DNA from: Mariniphaga sp. | GTDB taxonomy: Bacteria; Bacteroidota; Bacteroidia; Bacteroidales; Prolixibacteraceae | NCBI GenBank assembly: GCA_025363795.1 | Contig: JANYLE010000324.1 | Coordinates: forward strand, 1 to 11,238 | Reading direction: 5' to 3' | DNA: 11,238 nucleotides | Shown here: positions 1-6,192 of the stretch, piece by piece | Position numbering within the stretch: position 1 is the first letter of the stretch | Layout: every line of letters begins with the position of its first letter | The notes under the pieces: model-generated | Told to the model about the DNA's origin: nothing | Database searches by the model: none | Seen by the model: only the letters and a program-made list of their open reading frames with translations | Translations under genes and position numbers: made by a program

Positions 1-868
1 GATGACGATTAAGATATTGGTCGATTCCATCAATGATTTTTACAGTCGCTAATGGATCGATAAAGTTGGCAGTTCCAACCTGTATGGCAGAGGCTCCCGC
101 AAGGAAAAATTCGATGGCATCGGTGGCATTCATAATTCCGCCCAAACCAATGACAGGTATTTTAACTGCCTGGGATACTTGCCACACCATTCTTAGTGCA
201 ATAGGTTTAACCGCCGGCCCTGAAAGACCGCCAGTCACGGTGGAAAGAAGAGGTTTCCGGATTTCAGCATTAATTGCCATACCCAATATGGTATTAATGA
301 GTGAAACACTGTCAGCACCTGCACTTTCCACAGCCCTGGCAATTTCGGAAATATCTGTCACATTTGGCGAAAGTTTCACGATCATCGTCTTCTTATAGAC
401 TTTCTTTACTGCACTTACAACAGCCGCAGCTGAAGGACAACTTGTGCCAAATGCCATTCCACCTTCTTTCACATTTGGGCACGAAATATTCAATTCTATA
501 CCCGCTATATGATCAAGTTCATTGATTATTTCGGCGCAAGCCACATATTCTTCAATGGTAGAACCAGATACATTAACCAATACATTGGTTTCATATTTTA
601 AAAGCGTTGGATAGATTGTTGATGCGAAGTATTTCGCTCCGCCATTTTGAAGACCAACTGCATTCAACATCCCTGAAGAGGTTTCAGCCATTCTGGGGTA
701 AGAATTTCCTTGCCTTGGATGAATCGTTGTCCCTTTAACAATAAAACCTCCCAGCTGATTTATATCAAAAAAATCATCAAATTCAACCCCGTATCCAAAT
801 GTACCAGAGGCAGTTAAGACAGGATTTTTTAGTTTAATATTGTGAATTATAGTGCTTAAATCTGCCAT
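1..868 (-). CDS. pyrD: Dihydroorotate dehydrogenase B, catalytic subunit (3' end beyond window)
   Basis: This is the FMN-containing catalytic subunit that oxidises dihydroorotate to orotate, the fourth step of pyrimidine synthesis, in the cytoplasm. 289 residues are visible. The family is usually about 300-310 long, so only the C-terminal tail is missing. Features seen: SGTFGYG (21-27), VKGTT (44-48), the substrate/FMN loop NAVGLQN (69-75), NISCPNV (127-133) with Cys130 as catalytic base, GGLSGPA (213-219), GLGGI (241-245) and QVGTA (263-267) for the FMN phosphate. A cysteine rather than serine base marks the class 1 enzymes, and the adjacent pyrK makes it type 1B (NAD-linked). The ATG at 866-868 lies inside the end of pyrK, a 13-base overlap that suggests translational coupling. 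There is no Shine-Dalgarno, as is usual for Bacteroidota. The assignment is firm. Confidence 0.96.
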   Translation of the reverse strand, partial: MADLSTIIHNIKLKNPVLTASGTFGYGVEFDDFFDINQLGGFIVKGTTIHPRQGNSYPRMAETSSGMLNAVGLQNGGAKYFASTIYPTLLKYETNVLVNVSGSTIEEYVACAEIINELDHIAGIELNISCPNVKEGGMAFGTSCPSAAAVVSAVKKVYKKTMIVKLSPNVTDISEIARAVESAGADSVSLINTILGMAINAEIRKPLLSTVTGGLSGPAVKPIALRMVWQVSQAVKIPVIGLGGIMNATDAIEFFLAGASAIQVGTANFIDPLATVKIIDGIDQYLNRH

Positions 869-1641
869 TTCAATTGTTTTATATTAAAAACAGGTCCATC
901 GGTGCATACACATTTGTGACCTTGCGTGGTTTCGGTGACACAGCATAAACAAACGCCAAAACCACATGCCATTGTATTCTCAAGAGAAACTTCACAAAAA
1001 ACAGCGTTTGCTTTCGCTTTTGCTGCAACTGCCTTCATCATCGGTTCAGGACCACAAGTATAAATCCGGTCAAATTTTTCCAACCCTTCCTCAAAAAGAG
1101 GATGATTAGTGACAAATCCTTTTTCTCCGTGTGTTCCATCCTCCGTAGTGGTGTAAAGCTTCCCAAACTTTACGTATTGATCAAGTTCAACCAGGTCATC
1201 AGCAGACCTGGCTCCAATCAGAATACTAATATCATTGTTATTATTTATAAGTGCCTGTGAAAGATGCAATAGCGGGGCGATGCCACAACCACCGCCTACT
1301 AAAAGAACTTTTTCTTTGGATGCAGGAAGTGTAAAACCATGGCCAAGTGGAAAAATAACATTAAGAAAACTGTCAACTGCTGTGTGTGATAGAGTTCGTG
1401 TTCCTTCACCAACTTCCTTAACCAGAATGGATATAATATTCTTTTGATAATCAACAGCATGTATAGAAAATGGCCGACGTAAAAAAATACTTTGAGACTG
1501 ATCAACCAGAATATTGGCAAACTGACCGGGATCTATTTTTTCAATCTGATCCGGCACCTGCAAATGTAATAAATGGTGATCGGCATTAAGTTGGATGTTT
1601 GCAATAACCTTCAGATTCTGAACGGATTTCCTCATTCGCAT
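856..1641 (-). CDS. pyrK: Dihydroorotate dehydrogenase B, electron-transfer (FAD/2Fe-2S) subunit
   Basis: PyrK passes electrons from FMN in PyrD through a [2Fe-2S] cluster and FAD to NAD+. The 261 residues have the ferredoxin-reductase layout. An N-terminal beta-barrel carries the FAD motif RPFS (56-59). The nucleotide-binding domain has GGGCGIAPL (116-124) and CGPEPMM (196-202). The C-terminal cluster site has Cys226, Cys231, Cys234 and Cys246, the last followed by TDGPVF. All four ligands are present and the length is normal for the family. The start at 1639-1641 could also be the ATG two codons later, since the protein begins MRMRKS. The gene lies directly upstream of pyrD and overlaps it by 13 bases, so the two complex subunits are made together. 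A separate promoter box lies at 1729-1736. Confidence 0.96.
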   Translation of the reverse strand: MRMRKSVQNLKVIANIQLNADHHLLHLQVPDQIEKIDPGQFANILVDQSQSIFLRRPFSIHAVDYQKNIISILVKEVGEGTRTLSHTAVDSFLNVIFPLGHGFTLPASKEKVLLVGGGCGIAPLLHLSQALINNNNDISILIGARSADDLVELDQYVKFGKLYTTTEDGTHGEKGFVTNHPLFEEGLEKFDRIYTCGPEPMMKAVAAKAKANAVFCEVSLENTMACGFGVCLCCVTETTQGHKCVCTDGPVFNIKQLKWQI

Positions 1642-1728
1642 GAAATTTAAACATTCATTTACAGCAATTTATGGCGGTTTACTTAACTATCAAGGCAAAC
1701 CTTCACCATTTGAATTGCTTAATTCACG

Positions 1729-1736
1729 CAAAGATA
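1729..1736 (-). promoter_or_regulatory. Bacteroidota-type -7 box for pyrKD
   Basis: On the minus strand this reads TATCTTTG followed by C, a perfect match to the Bacteroidota -7 consensus TAnnTTTG. It lies between the regulator stop codon (1746) and the pyrK start (1641), which predicts a leader of about 80 bases. The -33 element is weak: no TTTG is seen at the usual 19-21 base spacing, and that spacer falls in regulator coding sequence. A short AAGG-TTTG-CCTT hairpin is possible in the leader, but no attenuator is evident. Confidence 0.45.
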
Positions 1737-1745
1737 GGGCAAATT

Positions 1746-2255
1746 CTATTTTGAAGGAGTATAAGCAGCGAAAGTTTTGTCTTTATAAAAGAGTACAATT
1801 CTTTCAACCTCTTTATTCGCTAACGATGCATCAATCAGCTCTGAAACTGATTGAACCGTATTGAGAACTTCCGGCTGATTCGGGTTAATAGGTGTTAATG
1901 GCTTATTTATTGGATTTTCAGAAGGCTGAATAATACTTTCTTTTACTGGGATATCTGCTGAGGAAATGCTCTCTTTATTTTGTAATTGGGTTTCATTTTC
2001 ATTTGGAAAATGAAACAAAGAGGGCTCTTTAACCTGACTGACTTTATTTTCAAACATGGATCCTTCACCCAGTAGTAACCAGCGTGAATTTAAATTTTTA
2101 TAAGATCCGAGCATCTTTTGGATAAAAGAGGCACTGGGGTAATTACGGCCATTCAAAACATGGGAAACACTTGACCGTTGTACTCCGATCTTATCCGCAA
2201 ATTCAGCAGGTGTAATACCTTCATTTGCCATAAATTGTGTAATCCGATCTTTCAT
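1746..2255 (-). CDS. XRE-family helix-turn-helix regulator
   Basis: This 169-residue cytoplasmic DNA-binding protein has a Cro/CI-type helix-turn-helix in residues 3-60. Its core is FADKIGVQRSSVSHVLNGR (19-37), followed by PSASFIQKML and a RWLLLGEGSMF segment (58-68), an arrangement common in Bacteroidota XRE proteins. Residues 70-130 are a low-complexity linker rich in Asn, Pro, Glu and Ser. The C-terminus, ERIVLFYKDKTFAAYTP (151-167), resembles a short segment that I recall ending similar proteins in this phylum; its role is unknown to me. There is no sensor or peptidase domain. The gene sits upstream of pyrKD in the same direction, but pyrKD appears to have its own promoter, so a role in pyrimidine control is not implied. 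A dyad 62-76 bases upstream of the start is a candidate self-operator. The target genes are unknown. Confidence 0.88.
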   Translation of the reverse strand: MKDRITQFMANEGITPAEFADKIGVQRSSVSHVLNGRNYPSASFIQKMLGSYKNLNSRWLLLGEGSMFENKVSQVKEPSLFHFPNENETQLQNKESISSADIPVKESIIQPSENPINKPLTPINPNQPEVLNTVQSVSELIDASLANKEVERIVLFYKDKTFAAYTPSK

Positions 2256-2316
2256 GTCAATAGAGTTTATTTTTAAAGGTCAACACATAATCTAAATGTG
2301 AATAGGGAAAATATCC

Positions 2317-2331
2317 TGACGAACTTCGTCA
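2317..2331. promoter_or_regulatory. Perfect dyad upstream of the XRE gene, candidate operator
   Basis: The sequence TGACGAA-C-TTCGTCA has two perfect 7-base arms around a single centre base. It lies 62-76 bases before the regulator's start codon. With only one base between the arms it cannot form a useful RNA hairpin, so a protein-binding dyad is the better reading. XRE proteins generally bind dyads near their own promoters. That link is inference. Confidence 0.45.
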
Positions 2332-2364
2332 CATTATAGTGGCAATAGGCACATATTCCATTTG

Positions 2365-2372
2365 TAATTTTG
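2365..2372 (+). promoter_or_regulatory. TAATTTTG box facing into the gene-free region
   Basis: TAATTTTG followed by CA matches the Bacteroidota -7 consensus TAnnTTTG on the plus strand, pointing away from the regulator gene. It sits between an inverted pair, CATTTGT (2359-2365) and ACAAATG (2380-2386). No TTG is found at the expected -33 distance. Downstream there are only tiny frames, for example 9 codons from 2385. If active, it would make a non-coding or very short coding transcript. The support is weak. Confidence 0.25.
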
Positions 2373-2845
2373 CATTGTGACAAATGTATAAATTAATTGA
2401 ATTACATGTGTGACTTTTGATGAAAAAATATGAATTTACATTATTGAATTCAATAAATATTAATACATAAGTGAATTTAGAGAGTTCAGATAAACATGGC
2501 CTATACCATTTAAATCTGAGGACCTTATTTGTATTATATACTTATTAATAAATGCTTTATAACTAAATATGCGAATTTTGATTAAAATTCACTTACGAAA
2601 CAATTAATGTAAAGTGTTTATTCAGTAATTGTCTATATAATACAGGTTATCAAATATATAAGTGTTTAATATTTGATATTTGTTTGCTTGTACAGAAATA
2701 AGTAACAAATGTAATTGAATATTTTAGATAAATACTGGAATAAAAGCTATTTAAGTATTGATTGTGTGTACTTTAACGTTGTATTTAGGAGCAGAAAATA
2801 GTTATTAAAATTAGGGGTAATAATCATCAAATATATGCCCATTAA

Positions 2846-2859
2846 TGTGAAATTTCACA
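2846..2859. repeat. 14-bp perfect palindrome TGTGAAATTTCACA
   Basis: TGTGAAATTTCACA is a perfect 14-base palindrome centred at 2852/2853. It resembles the half-sites of CRP/FNR-type regulators (TGTGA...TCACA), but with a 4-base rather than 6-base spacer. It overlaps by two bases the left arm of the inverted repeat 2858-2871/2929-2942. It is probably a protein-binding site; the protein is unknown. Confidence 0.5.
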
Positions 2860-2942
2860 CAATACAAATGTTATTCTGTAGCATTTTAATAGCTGCTAAT
2901 TACAAATGTATTTCATATTCGATGATTCACATTTGTATTGTG
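2858..2942. repeat. 14-bp perfect inverted repeat carrying the ACAAATGT motif
   Basis: The left arm CACAATACAAATGT (2858-2871) is the exact reverse complement of the right arm ACATTTGTATTGTG (2929-2942), with 57 bases between. Between the arms lies a further copy of the core, TACAAATGTA (2901-2910). The arms stop matching immediately on both sides. Such an arrangement fits paired protein-binding sites better than a stable hairpin, because the loop is long. Confidence 0.6.
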
Positions 2943-3213
2943 CAGCATATTTGTTAATTTGCTGCATTTTTAACAAAGAATAGTATCAAATTATGCCAGT
3001 TCTTTACAATGACTAATTAAGACCTTCTGAGAACTGTTGTTATTGGACCTAAAACTGCTCATTAGATAAATTGAATAAATTTAGATGGCTTCACAAATTA
3101 ACTGGAGTATTTTATTGTCCTGGAGAATTCAAATCATTGCACCCTTTAACAATCTGAATTAAAACTTCTTTATGGCATTCGGAATGCTATTATTCCTTGC
3201 TGAGAATCGGACA

Positions 3214-3249
3214 AAAAAATATCCCTGACAATTGCCAGGGATATTTTTT
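3214..3249 (-). terminator. Strong, probably bidirectional, intrinsic terminator
   Basis: The arms at 3214-3227 (ends in TATCCCTG) and 3236-3249 (starts with CAGGGATA) pair perfectly over 14 bases around an 8-base loop. Six A's on the outside of one arm and six T's on the other give a U-tract in either direction. It starts 46 bases past the stop codon of the HExxH/propeller/barrel gene (3296) and so closes the NUDIX-aminopeptidase-barrel operon. It would equally stop any plus-strand transcript crossing 2400-3200. Confidence 0.9.
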
Positions 3250-3295
3250 ATTCTCAATGGGATATTCGCACTAAAATTTAAGGACAGATCAAATT

Positions 3296-6175
3296 TTAGA
3301 GTGCATTTAAATTAACTGAAAACAGAAACTCGGTATTAAAGGTTTTGCTATCGGTAAGATAAGATGTTCGGACGCCAATTCTGGCGGGAAACAGTAATCT
3401 GAGAATATTGCAGTCAGTAGTCAACTCTCCACCGGCAGATCCAAAGCTAATGTTATATTCGGTTTTATTCTTTAATGGTATTGCTGCCTGGGCATAGTCA
3501 TAAAAAACGCGTAAAGAAAATCTTTTAAAATAACTCAGCCGACCCAGACTCCAGTCGGGATAAAACAAAGGAAGTACATAATCTGATTTCAAACAAAATA
3601 ATTGATTATTGACCAGATTTGGATAACCTCTTGGGTAGGAAATAAGGTCGGAAAAGGAACCCTGATCATTTTGTTTTTGCTGAAATCCACCATATATTCT
3701 CACACCATGGTGCCTGGCTAATCCGGGTAAATATAAAGTCCCTTCTGCGGACCAAATCGTTCCTATTTTCTGATCCCCGATCGGCGAATGGCGGTAAGCG
3801 ACATCTATAATCTGACCAAACGCAGGCTGAATATCACGATCGCTTTGTCTTAAAAGATTGTGCGCATATAGCCTGTAAGTCAATGGGATACTTGTTCCAT
3901 TGAACAAATTAGGATTAATAGTTGACTCCTGCCAGATTCGTTGATATCCGATTTGAAACTCCGGCTGTACCAACCGGTACATTTTACCGTTTGAGAAATC
4001 AAGCGGAAGATTAATAATTCCTGTTACGTCAAGAATTTTGTATGAAAAAGGGACCAGTGAAGTATCACTTCTGACGATTTGACCAGCTGAATTCTTATAG
4101 TTGGTAATCTGCAAATACTGCGATCCTTCGCGCCCATATTGAACATCCAGCTTTAATACCGGGAACAGACCCGTATAATCAAATTTTGCTACCCACTTCC
4201 CTGTTTTATTGACAGTTGAATAGTCATAGCCTAATTGTGTTATTGCTGTACTCAACTTGTTTTGAGAGATAAGCGATACGCCAGGCCTGATCTCTTCTGT
4301 CTCAGTGTCAATATGTACCGGTGCCCAACTATGAAAATTGAATAAATTGGCCAACTTTGAATAACGCTTTGTGGAATAACTCGTTGTGTCAATTTTGGAA
4401 AAATCGGGAATTCCTTTCTCCTGAGTGGAAAGTTGGTCTGCCAATTCATAATGATGTGATGCACCTGGATCAGAAACTTTGAAAGAATCAGTGTTTAACG
4501 CCATTTTAACGACCTTAAATCCATCTGCCGTATAGTTGCTATAAACCAAATAGTTTCCGTCTGAAGTTGGCTGAATGTCCCTGGCTCCAAATCGTGATGA
4601 AGTAATGCAATAATTTTTCTTTTCGTTAAGATTAAAGGCATAAATATTATCTGTTCCATCGATTGTATTGGTATAATAGATAAAATTTCCACGTTGGACG
4701 GGACGGAAAAGTTCATTATAAGTAGAGGGAATCAGGTAGTTGATTGTCCCATCAAAAGGATTAATTTTCGCCAGCGATTTTCCGTTTTTGCCAAGTACAA
4801 TTGCAAACAGTTCTTTATTATTTTCTGCCCATGAGGGCGTGATAATAAAAAGATCATTTGACACGTGGGTCTCTTTTATAACCTCTCCTGAACCCGGTGA
4901 AAGTAAAACGATGGAACAACGATTTTCATTGTCCATTTTTACAGCGGCAAGATATTGTCCGTCAGAAGATAAACATGGGGAAAAGATTTTAAACCGGTAT
5001 TTTTTTTGGACAATGTTGCCATTGCTCAGGTTCAGAATTCTTAACTGCGAAAATTCACGATGAACCCATCGGACATCAGTTTTGGCTTCGATCCAGAAGA
5101 CTTTGCCCTTTCCACAGGTGATCGATTCCCCAAACAGACTTCCAGGGGTGAAAACAGCCTTCTCAGCTCCTTTAGATCCGATGATAACAAACCGTGTAAG
5201 ATCATTGAGCGAATATTTGACTGCAAAATAAGTTGTGTCATTGATCAGATAAGGATACCTGTAGCTGTTGTACCCTTTTTGTTTCTTTGTAATCACCTCA
5301 AATTTAGTTTTCTCCAGAACCCTATCTTTTTCCGTCCATTCCTGCTTAAGATCTGAGAAAATTTCTTTATAAAGACCGGTTTGACTCTTTCCGGTCGCTT
5401 TTTTCAATCCTCCTGCGAATGCATTCAGCGATAAAGGTTGGCGCGCCACATTGCTCAGAACTTTCGACCAGGTATCTGCTCCATACTTACTTCTTATTCC
5501 GGCAACCATCTGATAACCTAATTGATAATAATCCGGAACATGATCTTTATAAGAACCGAGATAAGCTTTATCATAGCTAAAGAATCCTTTTTCAACACCT
5601 TGCGCTTTCAATTCCATTGCGAAGGCAGGGACTCGACCCCTTCCCGAATGGCTCATCGCAGTTTCTGCGACTACAGCGTCACCTTCGAGAAACCAAAAAG
5701 GCATATAAACGCCGATGACCGCCGCCGCAGCTTGTTCTCCTAAAATGATTTTAAATATTTTAGGCAATTCCGATCCGATTTTATCGATTTGTACAACATG
5801 CCTGAATTCATGAATAGCCAATTGCTCAAGCCAGTCCTGGGCGTAAATCTCCTGATCGGGAGTAGTGAAAAGTTCAACACGTGCAGGTGCCCAGGCAGCA
5901 AAGCCATTTGCACGGACAGTACTCGTATGGAGAATAACTGAAATCTTCCGGGGCTGATGTTTGAGTGTATACCCTGCATAGTCGTAAACCTTTTCAAAAA
6001 TTGAGGCCATTCGCTGAGCATTCGTCTCAAAACCAGCAGGATAGATAATTTGAAAATTATCGGTATTAATCTGCCGCCATTTAATGCCGGACGGGTCCTC
6101 CCCTTGCACATAATATTGGGCTGCAAGAAGATAAGGTAGAATTACTAAAAAAACAATTACCAGATATCGCCTCAT
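3296..6175 (-). CDS. Secreted HExxH metallopeptidase-like / TolB-type propeller / outer-membrane barrel protein
   Basis: This is a 959-residue envelope protein. Residues 1-19 are a signal peptide (hydrophobic core VIVFLVILPYLL, cut at AA|Q). Residues 30-290 form a domain like the MA-clan peptidases: HEFRH (His122, Glu123, His126) for zinc, then WFLEGDAV (161-168) with Glu164 as the likely third ligand. Residues about 300-565 are repeated beta-strand blades of TolB/PD40 type, for example SPCLSSDGQYLAA and QPTSDGNYLVYSN. After the linker LFNFHSWAPV (611-620), the last 330 residues alternate polar and aromatic strands as in an outer-membrane barrel, and the chain ends in a beta-strand (FLFSVNLNAL). 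It is the last gene of the operon, 17 bases after the aminopeptidase gene. The substrate is unknown. It may anchor a protease to the cell surface or help in envelope assembly. The domain order is clear; the activity is inferred. Confidence 0.8.
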   Translation of the reverse strand: MRRYLVIVFLVILPYLLAAQYYVQGEDPSGIKWRQINTDNFQIIYPAGFETNAQRMASIFEKVYDYAGYTLKHQPRKISVILHTSTVRANGFAAWAPARVELFTTPDQEIYAQDWLEQLAIHEFRHVVQIDKIGSELPKIFKIILGEQAAAAVIGVYMPFWFLEGDAVVAETAMSHSGRGRVPAFAMELKAQGVEKGFFSYDKAYLGSYKDHVPDYYQLGYQMVAGIRSKYGADTWSKVLSNVARQPLSLNAFAGGLKKATGKSQTGLYKEIFSDLKQEWTEKDRVLEKTKFEVITKKQKGYNSYRYPYLINDTTYFAVKYSLNDLTRFVIIGSKGAEKAVFTPGSLFGESITCGKGKVFWIEAKTDVRWVHREFSQLRILNLSNGNIVQKKYRFKIFSPCLSSDGQYLAAVKMDNENRCSIVLLSPGSGEVIKETHVSNDLFIITPSWAENNKELFAIVLGKNGKSLAKINPFDGTINYLIPSTYNELFRPVQRGNFIYYTNTIDGTDNIYAFNLNEKKNYCITSSRFGARDIQPTSDGNYLVYSNYTADGFKVVKMALNTDSFKVSDPGASHHYELADQLSTQEKGIPDFSKIDTTSYSTKRYSKLANLFNFHSWAPVHIDTETEEIRPGVSLISQNKLSTAITQLGYDYSTVNKTGKWVAKFDYTGLFPVLKLDVQYGREGSQYLQITNYKNSAGQIVRSDTSLVPFSYKILDVTGIINLPLDFSNGKMYRLVQPEFQIGYQRIWQESTINPNLFNGTSIPLTYRLYAHNLLRQSDRDIQPAFGQIIDVAYRHSPIGDQKIGTIWSAEGTLYLPGLARHHGVRIYGGFQQKQNDQGSFSDLISYPRGYPNLVNNQLFCLKSDYVLPLFYPDWSLGRLSYFKRFSLRVFYDYAQAAIPLKNKTEYNISFGSAGGELTTDCNILRLLFPARIGVRTSYLTDSKTFNTEFLFSVNLNAL

Positions 6176-6192
6176 TTAGGAAGTTTTAAATT

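Larger units (their letters stand above)
2256..3295. other. AT-rich, gene-free intergenic region with clustered repeats
   Basis: About 1,040 bases separate the regulator gene from the end of the 959-residue protein gene. All six frames are broken by frequent stops, and no frame of useful length looks like a protein. The composition is clearly more AT-rich than the flanking genes. Contents: a dyad at 2317-2331; six ACAAATG heptamers on both strands (2359-2365, 2380-2386, 2705-2711, 2864-2870, 2902-2908, 2930-2936); a palindrome at 2846-2859; inverted repeats 2858-2871/2929-2942, 2468-2478/2585-2595 and 2941-2947/2960-2966; a small AT hairpin at 2573-2590; and a terminator at 3214-3249. No tRNA, rRNA or known RNA family was recognised. 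Confidence 0.8.

Noticed and set aside
33..525. Open frames on the plus strand across pyrD
   Set aside because: They lie antisense to a clear pyrD with intact motifs and have no recognisable protein features.
1642..1722. Pyrimidine-responsive attenuator or riboswitch before pyrK
   Set aside because: The leader is short and shows neither competing hairpins nor a terminator.
2846..2859. Classical CRP site
   Set aside because: The half-sites TGTGA/TCACA are 4 bases apart rather than 6, so the call as a CRP operator is not supported.
2380..2942. CRISPR array made of ACAAATG repeats
   Set aside because: Copies are short, irregularly spaced and on both strands, with no constant spacer length.
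2997..3036. Inverted repeat CAGTTCT / AGAACTG as a terminator or attachment site
   Set aside because: Only 7 bases with a 26-base loop and no T-tract; expected by chance.
3172..3190. Small hairpin GCATT-CGG-AATGC as a second terminator
   Set aside because: The stem is short and no U-tract follows; the strong terminator lies just beyond it.
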